64,000 nt of DNA from Pseudomonas anguilliseptica (lineage in GTDB: Bacteria > Pseudomonadota > Gammaproteobacteria > Pseudomonadales > Pseudomonadaceae): contig NZ_JAEIOI010000001.1 of NCBI RefSeq assembly GCF_021375795.1, forward strand, positions 372,001 to 436,000. Direction: 5' to 3'. Shown here one piece after another: positions 46,085 to 54,957 of this stretch (position 1 is its first letter; every line of letters starts with the position of its first letter). The position numbers and the translations under genes are program-made. The notes below the pieces were generated by a model. That model was not told the origin of the DNA. It saw only the letters and a list, made by a program, of their open reading frames with translations, and searched no databases.

Positions 46085-47140
46085 ATGTCCAAGCGCCCCT
46101 ATCGAATTGCCCTCAACGGTTACGGCCGTATTGGCCGCTGCGTGCTGCGTGCGTTGCATGAGCGCGGTGCGGGAGCGCAGTTGGAAATCGTCGCGCTGAA
46201 TGATCTTGCCGATCAGGCCAGCATCGAATACCTGACCCGTTTCGACTCCACCCATGGGCGTTTCCCCGGTGAGGTGAAGGTCGACGGCGATTGCCTGCAT
46301 ATCAACGGCGACTGCGTAAAAGTTCTGCGCCAGGCCAGCCCGGAAGCCATCGACTGGGCGGCGCTGGATATCGACCTGCTGCTCGAATGCTCCGGTCAGT
46401 ACACCAGCCGCAGCGAAGCGCAGCGCTTTATTGAGGCTGGCGCGCCGCGAGTGCTGCTGTCACAACCGATGGCCAGTGAAGCGGATATCGACGCCACAGT
46501 GGTCTACGGGGTCAATCAGGATTGCCTGAGCGGCGCCGAGCAGCTGGTGTCCAACGCCTCCTGCACCACCAACTGCGGCGTACCGCTGCTCAAGCTGCTG
46601 AATGAGACGGTGGGCATCGACTATGTGTCGATCACCACCATCCACTCGGCGATGAACGACCAGCCGGTGATCGACGCCTACCACCACGAAGACCTGCGCC
46701 GCACGCGTTCGGCCTTTCAGTCGGTGATTCCGGTCTCTACCGGGTTGGCCCGTGGTATCGAGCGCCTGCTGCCAGAGCTTGCCGGGCGTATCCAGGCCAA
46801 AGCCATTCGTGTGCCGACGGTGAACGTGTCGTGCCTGGACATCACCCTGCAGACCGCGCGTGACACCTCCACCGAGGAGATCAACCGCGTGTTGCGCCAG
46901 GCCGCGGAAAGCGGCCCGCTCAAGGGCTTGCTGGCCTACACCGAACTGCCGCACGCCAGTTGCGACTTCAACCATGACCCGCATTCGGCCATCGTCGATG
47001 GCAGCCAGACCCGCGTCTCCGGGCCGCGTCTGGTCAACCTGCTGGCTTGGTTCGACAACGAGTGGGGGTTTGCCAACCGCATGCTCGATGTTGCTGAACA
47101 CTTTCTCTCCCTGACTACTCCAGCCCCCGTGAAGGACTGA
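46085..47140 (+). CDS. epd: Erythrose-4-phosphate dehydrogenase
   Basis: This 351-residue GAPDH-family enzyme is assigned to erythrose-4-phosphate oxidation, the first step of PLP synthesis in the DXP-dependent route. The nucleotide-binding start is YRIALNGYGRIGRCVLRAL, and the catalytic Cys is in NASCTTNCGVPLLKLL. The location between tktA and pgk and the Epd-like substitutions (LNDLADQASIEYLTRFDSTHGRFPG) favour Epd over a glycolytic GAPDH, which normally has NDLTD and KYDSTHG. pgk begins four bases after its stop, so the two form an operon. Confidence 0.93.
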   Translation: MSKRPYRIALNGYGRIGRCVLRALHERGAGAQLEIVALNDLADQASIEYLTRFDSTHGRFPGEVKVDGDCLHINGDCVKVLRQASPEAIDWAALDIDLLLECSGQYTSRSEAQRFIEAGAPRVLLSQPMASEADIDATVVYGVNQDCLSGAEQLVSNASCTTNCGVPLLKLLNETVGIDYVSITTIHSAMNDQPVIDAYHHEDLRRTRSAFQSVIPVSTGLARGIERLLPELAGRIQAKAIRVPTVNVSCLDITLQTARDTSTEEINRVLRQAAESGPLKGLLAYTELPHASCDFNHDPHSAIVDGSQTRVSGPRLVNLLAWFDNEWGFANRMLDVAEHFLSLTTPAPVKD

Positions 47141-47143
47141 TAT

Positions 47144-48304
47144 ATGACCGTTCTGAAGATGACCGACCTCGACCTCGCCGGTAAGCGCGTGCTGATCCGC
47201 GAAGACCTCAACGTGCCGGTAAAAGACGGCGCGGTGAAGAGCGACGCGCGCATCCTCGCCTCCCTGCCGACCATCAAACTGGCATTGGAGAAGGGCGCAG
47301 CGGTCATGGTCTGTTCGCACCTGGGGCGTCCGACCGAGGGCGAATTCAGCGAAGAGAACAGCCTGGCGCCGGTCGCGGCCTACCTGAGCAAGGCGCTGGA
47401 TCGCGACGTGCCGCTGGTCAAGGACTACCTGGGCGGTGTCGAGGTGAAAGCCGGTGAGATCGTGCTGTTCGAGAACGTGCGCTTCAACAAGGGCGAGAAG
47501 AAAAACGCCGATGAACTGGCCCAGCAATACGCCGCCTTGTGCGACGTGTTCGTCATGGATGCCTTCGGCACTGCTCACCGCGCCGAGGGTTCGACCCATG
47601 GCGTAGCCAAGTTCGCCAAGGTCGCCTGCGCCGGCCCGCTGCTGGCGGCCGAGCTGGACGCCCTGGGCAAGGCGCTCGGTGCACCGGCCCGTCCGATGCT
47701 GGCCATCGTCGCCGGCTCCAAGGTGTCGACCAAGCTGGACGTGCTCAACTCCCTGGCCGATATCTGCGACTCGCTGATCGTCGGCGGCGGTATCGCCAAC
47801 ACCTTCCTCGCCGCTGCCGGCCTGCCAGTGGGCAAGTCGCTGTATGAAGCGGATCTGGTCGACACCGCCAAGGCCATCGCGGCCAAGGTCAGCGTGCCGT
47901 TGCCGGTCGACGTGGTGGTGGCCAAGGCCTTCGCCGAAGACGCCGAAGCCACCATCAAGGCCGTGGCCGACGTGGCCGAAGACGACATGATCCTCGACAT
48001 TGGCCCTCAGACCGCGGCCATGTTTGCCGAGATGCTCAAGGCCTCCAGCACCATCCTGTGGAACGGCCCTGTGGGCGTGTTCGAGTTCGACCAGTTCGGC
48101 AATGGCACCAAGGCCCTGGCCCTGGCCATCGCCGAAAGCTCGGCGTTCTCCATTGCCGGCGGTGGCGACACCCTGGCGGCCATCGACAAGTACGGCGTGG
48201 CGGCGAATATCTCCTACATTTCCACCGGTGGTGGTGCCTTCCTCGAGTTCGTCGAGGGCAAAGTGCTGCCGGCCGTTGACGTGCTGGAACAGCGCGCCAA
48301 GTAA
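47144..48304 (+). CDS. pgk: Phosphoglycerate kinase
   Basis: This 386-residue glycolytic and gluconeogenic kinase interconverts 1,3-bisphosphoglycerate and 3-phosphoglycerate. It shows [30 protein letters not shown] [77 protein letters not shown] and the nucleotide-binding [13 protein letters not shown] with [19 protein letters not shown] overlapping the epd stop serves as ribosome site. Length is standard for proteobacteria. Confidence 0.98.
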   Translation: MTVLKMTDLDLAGKRVLIREDLNVPVKDGAVKSDARILASLPTIKLALEKGAAVMVCSHLGRPTEGEFSEENSLAPVAAYLSKALDRDVPLVKDYLGGVEVKAGEIVLFENVRFNKGEKKNADELAQQYAALCDVFVMDAFGTAHRAEGSTHGVAKFAKVACAGPLLAAELDALGKALGAPARPMLAIVAGSKVSTKLDVLNSLADICDSLIVGGGIANTFLAAAGLPVGKSLYEADLVDTAKAIAAKVSVPLPVDVVVAKAFAEDAEATIKAVADVAEDDMILDIGPQTAAMFAEMLKASSTILWNGPVGVFEFDQFGNGTKALALAIAESSAFSIAGGGDTLAAIDKYGVAANISYISTGGGAFLEFVEGKVLPAVDVLEQRAK

Positions 48305-48320
48305 TTAAGGAGTGATGGCC

Positions 48321-48641
48321 ATGCTGAAGCCTGTTTCCCTGCTGGTGTTGTCCGCTCTGTTAGGCGCATGCGCCAGCCAGCCGGCACCCTCGGACAACTG
48401 GACGCGCTGGGTCTGCGACAGTCAGGCCGAAGTGCTCTGGCGCTTTGCCGACAGCAGCCTTGAGTCGGTTGACGTGCGCCTGGGCGGCGGCGATATCGTT
48501 TATCGCCTGACTCAGGAGCCTGCAGCTTCCGGGGCGTTGTACAGCGACGGCATGCTGTCCTTCCATACCAAGGGCGAAGAAGGGCTGGTGTACTGGACGG
48601 CCAACGATGACCTGATCGGCCGTGGCTGCAAGGCACCCTGA
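48321..48641 (+). CDS. Small lipoprotein with MliC-like (lysozyme inhibitor) domain
   Basis: This 106-residue secreted protein has an N-terminal lipobox (SALLGACAS). The mature part resembles MliC/COG3895: WVCDSQAEVLWRFAD, VYRLTQEPAASGALYSDGMLSFHTKGEEG and a terminal Cys (LIGRGCKAP) that could bridge to the first Cys. Members inhibit C-type lysozyme. AAGGAG lies eight bases before the ATG at 48321; starts at 48312 and 48315 are too close to it. It sits between pgk and fba, presumably as a passenger in that transcript. Confidence 0.75.
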   Translation: MLKPVSLLVLSALLGACASQPAPSDNWTRWVCDSQAEVLWRFADSSLESVDVRLGGGDIVYRLTQEPAASGALYSDGMLSFHTKGEEGLVYWTANDDLIGRGCKAP

Positions 48642-48746
48642 AACGACTTGAATACAGGCCGGGTTTGCTCCCGGTCTGAATGACTTGAATAGCGCCTGCC
48701 CCTGCGGCAGGCTTGCACGATTAACCCCACCGGGAGAAAGAACACC

Positions 48747-49811
48747 ATGGCACTTATCAGCATGCGCCAGATGCTCGACCACGCCGCCGAATTCGGCTAC
48801 GGCGTGCCGGCCTTCAACGTCAACAACCTCGAGCAGATGCGCGCGATCATGGAAGCGGCCGACAAGACCGACTCCCCGGTGATCGTCCAGGCTTCCGCTG
48901 GCGCCCGTAAATACGCCGGCGCGCCGTTCCTGCGCCACCTGATTCTGGCGGCCATCGAAGAATTCCCGCATATCCCGGTGTGTATGCACCAGGACCACGG
49001 CACCAGCCCGGACGTCTGCCAGCGCTCGATCCAGCTGGGCTTTTCCTCGGTGATGATGGACGGCTCGCTGAAAGAAGACGGCAAGACCCCGGCCGACTAC
49101 GACTACAACGTCCGCGTGACCCAGCAGACCGTGGCGTTTGCCCACGCCTGCGGCGTTTCCGTGGAAGGTGAGCTGGGTTGCCTGGGCAGCCTGGAAACCG
49201 GCATGGCCGGCGAAGAAGACGGTGTTGGCGCCGAAGGCGTACTCGACCACAGCCAGATGCTCACTGATCCGGAAGAAGCCGCTGACTTCGTCAAGCGCAC
49301 CCAGGTCGATGCCCTGGCCATCGCCATCGGCACCAGCCACGGCGCCTACAAGTTCACCAAGCCGCCGACCGGTGACATCCTCGCCATCGACCGCATCAAG
49401 GAAATCCACAAGCGCATCCCCAACACCCACCTGGTGATGCACGGTTCCTCTTCTGTTCCGCAAGAGTGGCTGGCGATCATCAACCAGTACGGCGGCGACA
49501 TCAAAGAAACCTACGGCGTACCGGTTGAAGAAATCGTCGAAGGCATCAAGTACGGCGTGCGCAAGGTCAACATCGACACCGACCTGCGTCTGGCCTCCAC
49601 TGGTGCGATGCGCCGTCTGATGGCCACCAACCCAAGCGAGTTCGACCCGCGCAAATTCTTTGGCGCCACCGTGACCGCCATGCGCGACATCTGCATCGCC
49701 CGTTATGAAGCCTTCGGCACCGCCGGCAACGCCTCGAAGATCAAACCGATCTCCCTGGAAGGCATGTTCCAGCGCTACGCTAAAGGCGAATTAGCGGCCA
49801 AGGTTAACTAA
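48747..49811 (+). CDS. fba: Class II fructose-1,6-bisphosphate aldolase
   Basis: This 354-residue zinc-dependent aldolase cleaves or forms fructose 1,6-bisphosphate. Active-site segments are [34 protein letters not shown] motifs: the catalytic Asp and Zn-His in [50 protein letters not shown] with another Zn-His, and the phosphate loop [16 protein letters not shown] precedes the ATG. It ends the tktA-epd-pgk group and is followed at once by a terminator. Confidence 0.98.
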   Translation: MALISMRQMLDHAAEFGYGVPAFNVNNLEQMRAIMEAADKTDSPVIVQASAGARKYAGAPFLRHLILAAIEEFPHIPVCMHQDHGTSPDVCQRSIQLGFSSVMMDGSLKEDGKTPADYDYNVRVTQQTVAFAHACGVSVEGELGCLGSLETGMAGEEDGVGAEGVLDHSQMLTDPEEAADFVKRTQVDALAIAIGTSHGAYKFTKPPTGDILAIDRIKEIHKRIPNTHLVMHGSSSVPQEWLAIINQYGGDIKETYGVPVEEIVEGIKYGVRKVNIDTDLRLASTGAMRRLMATNPSEFDPRKFFGATVTAMRDICIARYEAFGTAGNASKIKPISLEGMFQRYAKGELAAKVN

Positions 49812-49830
49812 CGCTGTTGCTGTACTGAGA

Positions 49831-49855
49831 GCCCCGCCGAAGCGGGGCTTTTTGT
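49831..49855 (+). terminator. Intrinsic terminator after fba
   Basis: An 8-bp stem AGCCCCGC/GCGGGGCT with a four-base loop is followed by TTTTT, 20 bases after the fba stop. Confidence 0.92.
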
Positions 49856-49889
49856 TGGCTATGTCCCCGTGTTGTGGTGCATGCGATGG

Positions 49890-49974
49890 GTAGGTTGGGT
49901 TAAGGAGCAACGCGACGAAGCCCAACGAGAAGGCCGCTGCTTGTTGGGCTTCGCTGCGCTCAACACCAACCTAC
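49890..49974. repeat. GTAGGTTGG-ended intergenic palindromic element
   Basis: The 85-base element has terminal inverted repeats GTAGGTTGG and CCAACCTAC. Inside lie perfect 10-base arms GAAGCCCAAC (49917-49926) and GTTGGGCTTC (49943-49952). It occupies the gap between fba and a lipoprotein gene and contains no ORF. The design, outer short repeats with an inner hairpin, recalls non-coding mobile repeats of the REP or MITE kind. Confidence 0.65.
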
Positions 49975-50029
49975 GACTTTGTGCCTTATCGCATGCAATA
50001 GGTTCTGAGTCGTTATCCAGGAGGACTCT

Positions 50030-50455
50030 ATGACGAGGTTGATCGCGTTGTTGGTCGGACTAGCCGTATTGGCCGGCTGTGCCAGTCAGCCGCCGGTTGG
50101 CGAGCCGCCAGTCGCCATAACCATGGCGAGCGATCCGCAGCGCTGTGATAGCCGTGCCGAGTGCACCACCAAGGTCTCGCGTACCCTGTTGTTTGTCTAC
50201 GACTACGCGGCGGTCGGCGCGCCGCTGGTGCAGCGCGATGGACGCTTGCTGTTTACCCCGGCCGATGCCCCCGTCACTGATTGGCCGGCGCTTTATATTC
50301 GCCTGGCCGAAGCCGAACACAGCGCCTTTGCCTTTAATGCGCAGTGCCGGGCGCAGGCCTGTCGCCTGACGGCCCCACAGCTACTGCAGATCTACCGCAG
50401 CTACCTGGCAGACAAACCCTGCGCCTTCAGTACGGCGGTGTGCCGTATCGACTAA
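50030..50455 (+). CDS. Hypothetical lipoprotein, cysteine-containing
   Basis: This 141-residue protein has a classical lipoprotein signal (MTRLIALLVGLAVLAGCASQPP). The mature region has cysteines in QRCDSRAECTTK, NAQCRAQACRLT and KPCAFSTAVCRID, an even set that suggests disulfides in the periplasm. I do not recognise the family. CAGGAGG gives a strong ribosome site. Its stop overlaps by four bases the stop of the convergent hydrolase gene. Confidence 0.75.
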   Translation: MTRLIALLVGLAVLAGCASQPPVGEPPVAITMASDPQRCDSRAECTTKVSRTLLFVYDYAAVGAPLVQRDGRLLFTPADAPVTDWPALYIRLAEAEHSAFAFNAQCRAQACRLTAPQLLQIYRSYLADKPCAFSTAVCRID

Positions 50456-51417
50456 CGCGGTGGTAGGCCGGCGAGAAACGCCAGAATTGCCGCCTGCACC
50501 CGTGGCGTGTCCTGCGGCGAGAGGATATCGCCGGCCAGCACGTGGTGTGACGGATCCTGGGTGTCCTTGAGGGCAATCAGCTGTTTGTGCGGCGAGCCGA
50601 AGCGGGCAAAGGCGGCCTCGATGGCGGGGGCACTGACCACCTGATCGTCCTGTGAATAGAGTGTGAGAATCGGCGCACTGATCTGCTCCAGCGGCTGCTC
50701 ACGCATGTATTTCACCAGCGCCATCATCGGCAGCAGCGCCTGCACCGGGTAGCGGTGGCTCCAGTAGCGCGCCTGCTCGGCGTTACGCGGTTGCCACTGA
50801 TGTTCCGGGCCCAGCAACAGGGGTACAAAGTGCGTGGCCCAGGGCCAGGTGAGTACGGTGGCGGCTGGGTCTTTGGGAGCAAAGTTCGGCGACACCATGA
50901 CGTAGGCCAGCGTCTGCGGATTATCGCCTTGCAAGGCCAGCCAGGTGGCCAGGGTGGCGCCGGTGGAGGTGCCGATCACCAGCACCTGTTTGCCCAAGCG
51001 CTGGCCGATCTGCAGGGCCTCCTGACTGTCCTGCAGCCAGTCCTGCACGCTGGCCTCGGCCATCGCGGCCTCGCTACGGCCGTGACCGGTGAGGCGGGTG
51101 TAGAACAGGTTGGCGCTCAGCTGCTGGGCCAGTCGGTCGCTGAGCGGTGCGGTTTCCTGGCGAGTGGCCGAGTAACCATGCAGGTAGATGATCGCCAGGT
51201 CGGTCTGGCGCTTATCCGGATAAGCCCAGACGATGGTTTTTTCCGCGCCGGGGGTGATGTCCGCGTGGCGCGCTTCACTTTCGCTCAGGTAGCGCTCAAG
51301 GTCGGCGGGCAACTGGGCAGGCGTCAGTGGCGTGTCGACGGGTGGCACGGGACCGAGGATGAATACTACGACAAGCAGTGCGAGGGTCAGCGCAGCAAGG
51401 GACAGGGCTTTTTTCAT
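50452..51417 (-). CDS. Alpha/beta hydrolase, membrane-anchored or secreted
   Basis: This 321-residue alpha/beta hydrolase starts with a hydrophobic segment MKKALSLAALTLALLVVVFILG, a signal anchor or signal peptide. The nucleophile elbow GTSTG is near residue 150, the acid candidate lies in TLYSQDDQVVSAPAI, and the His candidate in DPSHHVLAG. An IYLHGYSATRQE oxyanion-side block is also present. Overall it resembles lysophospholipase or monoglyceride lipase-like enzymes, but the substrate cannot be named. It is convergent with the cysteine lipoprotein gene and divergent from the small membrane protein gene. Confidence 0.85.
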   Translation of the reverse strand: MKKALSLAALTLALLVVVFILGPVPPVDTPLTPAQLPADLERYLSESEARHADITPGAEKTIVWAYPDKRQTDLAIIYLHGYSATRQETAPLSDRLAQQLSANLFYTRLTGHGRSEAAMAEASVQDWLQDSQEALQIGQRLGKQVLVIGTSTGATLATWLALQGDNPQTLAYVMVSPNFAPKDPAATVLTWPWATHFVPLLLGPEHQWQPRNAEQARYWSHRYPVQALLPMMALVKYMREQPLEQISAPILTLYSQDDQVVSAPAIEAAFARFGSPHKQLIALKDTQDPSHHVLAGDILSPQDTPRVQAAILAFLAGLPPR

Positions 51418-51594
51418 CGTGCGGTTCTTGTGTGAGTTGTTGTCGGCAGGATGGCTGTCGGCATTCTGCTACAGCCCGGTGCCTGCTGCCATCGCCCATC
51501 CGTGTGCGTGGAAAAACCATGTAAAACACCGACTATCTGTGGGTGCGCAGGCTGGGCCATACTCGGCGCACCCTTTTCCCGGATATTCGCCCGC

Positions 51595-52050
51595 ATGCCA
51601 AGCAAACTCCGCACCCTGTTGTACTTTCTACTGGCCGTGCTGCTGGCGAGCGCACTGGGCAGTGTGTTGCAGACCCAGTTCAACCTGGCCAATCTGCAGG
51701 CCCTTGGCGCGCCGATGTCGCTGAGCGTGCGCCTGCACACCACCGGCCTGGATCTGCTCGGTTTCAGCCCGACCTTCGCGGTGCTGGTGCTGCTCGGTTT
51801 TGTCTTTGCCTTGCCATCTGCCAGCCTGCTGACGCGCAGTTGGCCAGGTGGGCGCTGGCTGCTATTTGCCCTGGCTGGGGCACTGGCGGTTCTGGCGGCC
51901 ATGGCGCTGGCCAATGCGCTGTTGCCGATGCCGACGCTGATTGGCGCCAACCGCAGCCTGGCCGGCACCCTCGGCTTGATGGCCTGCGGCAGCCTGGGGG
52001 CGCTGTTGTTCGCCAGCCTGGCGCAGCGCGCGTCGGCAGTTCACGCCTGA
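51595..52050 (+). CDS. Hypothetical four-helix membrane protein
   Basis: This 151-residue protein has four predicted transmembrane helices: LLYFLLAVLLASALGSVL, FAVLVLLGFVFALPSA, WLLFALAGALAVLAAMALANALL and TLGLMACGSLGALLFASLA. I do not recognise a named family. The frame is open further upstream to 51451, but the ATG at 51595 begins MPSKLRTLLYF and gives a normal positive-inside start. It lies 31 bases before the sugar dehydrogenase gene and may share its transcript. Confidence 0.65.
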   Translation: MPSKLRTLLYFLLAVLLASALGSVLQTQFNLANLQALGAPMSLSVRLHTTGLDLLGFSPTFAVLVLLGFVFALPSASLLTRSWPGGRWLLFALAGALAVLAAMALANALLPMPTLIGANRSLAGTLGLMACGSLGALLFASLAQRASAVHA

Positions 52051-52081
52051 CTCCATCCACTTCGACCATAAGGCCCGTGCC

Positions 52082-53182
52082 ATGCTGAATACTTCCCGTG
52101 CCCTGCTGTTGCTTGGTCTGCTTGGCAGCAGCCTGGCCAGCGCCATGGATTACCGCATCGAAACCGTGACTGAAGGCCTGGAGCATCCCTGGTCCATGGC
52201 CTTTTTATCGGATGGGCGCATGCTGGTGACCGAGCGAGTCGGTCGCCTGCGTATCATCGAGCAGGACGGCAGCCTCAATCCGCAGCCGGTCGGTGGCGTG
52301 CCCGAAGGCTTTGTCGCGGCCCAGGCCGGGTTGATGGAGGTGCTGCTCGACCCTGATTTTGCCAGCAATCAGCAGCTCTACCTGAGCTATGCCTACGGCA
52401 CTACCCAGGCCAACAACACCCGCCTGAGCAAGGCTCGGCTGGTCGATGGTCAGCTGCAGGACGTGCAAGTGCTGTTCAGCGCGCAGCCGGCCAAGTCCGG
52501 TGCCGCGCATTACGGCGGGCGCATGGCCTGGCTGCCAGACAACAGCCTGGTGCTGACCCTGGGCGATGGCTTCGACTGGCGCGAGCAGGCCCAGGACCCG
52601 AGTAACCACCTCGGCAAGATCGTGCGCCTCAATCGCGACGGCAGCATTCCCAAGGACAACCCGCTGGTGGGCCAGACCGGCGCGGCCGCAGAGATCTACA
52701 GCCTGGGCCACCGCAACGTGCAGGGCATCGTCTATGACGCCGAGTCGCAACGCCTGTACAGCCATGAGCATGGTCCGCGCGGTGGTGACGAGCTGAACCT
52801 GATCAAACCCGGCAATAACTATGGCTGGCCGCTGATCACCTACGGCATCGACTACACCGGCGCGCAGATTTCGCCGTACACCGAGCTGCCCGGTCTGCAG
52901 CAACCCTTGCTGCACTGGACGCCCTCGGTGGCACCGTCGAGCCTGACCCAGTATCGCGGCGCGCTGTTCCCCGAATGGCAGGGCGACCTGTTTGCCTCGA
53001 CCCTGGCCGAACGCAGCGTGCGCCGCATTCGCCTGCAAGACGGCAAGCGGGTCGAGCAGGAAGTGCTGTTTGCAGAGTTGGGCGAGCGTATCCGCGATGT
53101 TCGCAGCGGCCCGGACGGTGCGTTGTATCTGCTGACTGACAGCGCCGAGGGACGGCTGCTGCGTGTGCTGCCGAAGCAGTAG
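52082..53182 (+). CDS. PQQ-dependent aldose sugar dehydrogenase-like protein
   Basis: This 366-residue secreted beta-propeller protein of the glucose/sorbosone dehydrogenase (YliI/Asd) type has a signal peptide ending SLASA. Family blocks are EGLEHPWSMAFLSDGRMLVTERVGRLRI, GLMEVLLDPDFASNQQLYLSYA, LTLGDGFDWREQAQDPSNHLGKIVRLNRDGSIP, GHRNVQGIVYD, SHEHGPRGGDELNLIKPGNNYGWPLITYG and the C-terminal RDVRSGPDGALYLLTDSAEGRLLRV. Such enzymes oxidise aldoses with pyrroloquinoline quinone in the periplasm. Sugar specificity is unknown. Confidence 0.92.
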   Translation: MLNTSRALLLLGLLGSSLASAMDYRIETVTEGLEHPWSMAFLSDGRMLVTERVGRLRIIEQDGSLNPQPVGGVPEGFVAAQAGLMEVLLDPDFASNQQLYLSYAYGTTQANNTRLSKARLVDGQLQDVQVLFSAQPAKSGAAHYGGRMAWLPDNSLVLTLGDGFDWREQAQDPSNHLGKIVRLNRDGSIPKDNPLVGQTGAAAEIYSLGHRNVQGIVYDAESQRLYSHEHGPRGGDELNLIKPGNNYGWPLITYGIDYTGAQISPYTELPGLQQPLLHWTPSVAPSSLTQYRGALFPEWQGDLFASTLAERSVRRIRLQDGKRVEQEVLFAELGERIRDVRSGPDGALYLLTDSAEGRLLRVLPKQ

Positions 53183-53270
53183 CTCCGCCGAATGACCTTG
53201 AACGCCGCACCCTGACGCGTGCGGCGTGCGGCATAATCCACGGCCTTACTGTGCCCATACTGCTTCGACC

Positions 53271-53795
53271 ATGACCCCGCTTAAATACCTGCAAGGCTAC
53301 CCGGCCCAGCTGCAAGACAAGATTCGCCAGCTGATTGCCGAGCAGCGTCTGGGCGATTACCTGGCGCGCTCTTACAGCGGCAAGCACGGGATTCAGAGCG
53401 ACAAGGCGCTGTACGCCTATATCCAGGGCCTCAAGCAGGAGCATTTGCGCAATGCCCCGGCCATCGACAAGGTGCTCTACGACAGTCGCCTCGACCTGAC
53501 TCATCGGGCCCTCGGTCTGCACACGGCAATCTCGCGGGTGCAGGGTGGCAAGCTCAAGGCGAAGAAGGAAATCCGTGTGGCCTCGTTGTTCAAGGACGCC
53601 GCGCCGGAATTTCTGCAGATGATCGTGGTGCACGAGCTGGCGCACCTCAAAGAGGCCGAGCACAACAAGGCTTTCTACAAACTCTGCGAGTACATGCTGC
53701 CGGGCTATCACCAGCTGGAGTTCGATCTGCGCGTATACCTGACCTGGCGCGAGTTGCCGGGTACGGCCGGTGAATTGTCAGCCCCGCAGCAGTAG
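53271..53795 (+). CDS. YgjP-like zinc metallopeptidase
   Basis: This 174-residue protein carries HELAHLKEAEHNKAFY near residue 123, the HExxH zinc site with a downstream His, as in the YgjP/M48-like (DUF45) family. Upstream it has RALGLHTAISRVQGGKLKAKKEIRVASLFKDAAPEFLQMIVV, and the C-terminus ends LRVYLTWRELPG. The start at 53271 (MTPLKYLQGYPAQ) replaces a longer frame. Its last 18 bases overlap the 3' end of a DUF2789 gene on the opposite strand. Physiological substrate is not known. Confidence 0.85.
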   Translation: MTPLKYLQGYPAQLQDKIRQLIAEQRLGDYLARSYSGKHGIQSDKALYAYIQGLKQEHLRNAPAIDKVLYDSRLDLTHRALGLHTAISRVQGGKLKAKKEIRVASLFKDAAPEFLQMIVVHELAHLKEAEHNKAFYKLCEYMLPGYHQLEFDLRVYLTWRELPGTAGELSAPQQ

Positions 53796-54011
53796 ATTGA
53801 GCTGATCGACCACCTCGGCCCAGTCAGCATCTTCAAGAATTTCTTCGCACAGAAAGGCCGCTTGCGCCTTGTCCCAGAACGGCGCGTCGGCCAACCGGCA
53901 GTCTTCCGCTAAAGGCGAGTGCTGTTTGATAAAACGCTCGATGCTGGCCTGGTCATGATCCAGGCCAAGTTGTTTGAACAGTGACGGCAGGCTGTGGGTA
54001 TGTGCTTGCAT
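53778..54011 (-). CDS. DUF2789 family small protein
   Basis: This 77-residue cytosolic acidic protein has blocks SLFKQLGLDHDQASIERFIKQHSPL, RLADAPFWDKAQAAFLCEEIL and DADWAEVVDQLNLLLRG, which match the short DUF2789 family of gamma-proteobacteria (no known function). CAGGAG lies before the ATG at 54011, supporting this short version over the open frame to 54056. Confidence 0.85.
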   Translation of the reverse strand: MQAHTHSLPSLFKQLGLDHDQASIERFIKQHSPLAEDCRLADAPFWDKAQAAFLCEEILEDADWAEVVDQLNLLLRG

Positions 54012-54201
54012 GGGGGCTCCTGAGGTTGGATGGCGAAGGAATAGGCTGACTATCAAGTGATAGCAGCTTTATCGACAGGCAGGCACTCGAACCGCTGTAT
54101 GCAGGTGTTTTGCCGAGCGGGCCTGGGTATTGTGGCGTGCATCGGGGCTGACCTGCTAGGCTGGCAGATACCGCCACTCCATGGCTGAGGCCACTGTCTC
54201 C

Positions 54202-54957
54202 ATGTGTTTGAACTTTCTGCGCAGGCTGTCGCTGGCATTTTGCTGTGTGCTGCTGATCCCGCCCCTGGCGGCGCGCGAACTTTTGGCTGTAGGCAGTAAC
54301 TTTCCCGGCGTATTTGAGCAGCACGGCAGCAGCTATAGCGGCCTCGCCACCAGTGTATTGCGCCAGGCGCTGGAGCCGTTGGGCTATCAGGTGCGCTTCG
54401 AGTTGTATCCCTGGGCCCGTGCGCAGCACATGGTGGCCCGCGGGGAGGCCGACATCCTTATCGGGCCTTACAAGAACGCTGCGCGTGAGCAGCTCTTAGT
54501 GTTCTCCGCACAGCCCTTCTACCGCGACCACATCGTTTTTTACCGCCCGCGCGGCGGCGTGTTGCGCTGGGACGGCGACTATCAGCAGTTGCTTGGTCGG
54601 CGCATTGGCGTAGTGCGTGCCTGGTTCTATGGCGCGGGTTTCGACAGCCGGCGTGAGCAGCTCGAATTGGTCACCGTGGAACAGGTCGAGAATGGCTTGA
54701 AGATGCTCGCTGCCGGCCGCCTGGAGCTTCTGGCCAGTAATCAGCGTAATACTCAGCCGGCGCTTCTAGCATTGGGGCTGGCTGACAAACTCGAACAACT
54801 AGAAACGCCGATCGACCTGCAGGACGGCTACTTTGCCTTTCCCCGCGATGAGCGTTACCGGTCTTTGCGTGAGCAGTTCGACCGGGCGCTGCAGCAGATG
54901 ACCGAACAAGGTCGGTTGGCGCAGTTGGCTGCCGACTGGCAGGTGGAAATTCCTTAG
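54202..54957 (+). CDS. Periplasmic solute-binding protein, family 3, without ABC partners (1)
   Basis: This 251-residue SBP_bac_3-type protein has a signal peptide (MCLNFLRRLSLAFCCVLLIPPLAA). Recognisable parts are ELLAVGSNFPGVFEQHGSSYSGLATSVLRQALEPLGYQVRFELYPWARAQHMVARGEADILIGPY, and the second-lobe RRIGVVRAWFYGAGFDSRR. The alternative start at 54181 adds seven residues. No ABC permease or ATPase lies nearby, so it may be a sensor or scavenger or share a transporter. It is the first of three such genes in 6.5 kb. Confidence 0.82.
   Translation: MCLNFLRRLSLAFCCVLLIPPLAARELLAVGSNFPGVFEQHGSSYSGLATSVLRQALEPLGYQVRFELYPWARAQHMVARGEADILIGPYKNAAREQLLVFSAQPFYRDHIVFYRPRGGVLRWDGDYQQLLGRRIGVVRAWFYGAGFDSRREQLELVTVEQVENGLKMLAAGRLELLASNQRNTQPALLALGLADKLEQLETPIDLQDGYFAFPRDERYRSLREQFDRALQQMTEQGRLAQLAADWQVEIP

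Noticed and set aside
54094..54110. Second LexA-like box beginning CTGTATGC upstream of the first solute-binding protein gene
   Set aside because: The required CAG at the right spacing is missing, so it does not fit CTG-N10-CAG.
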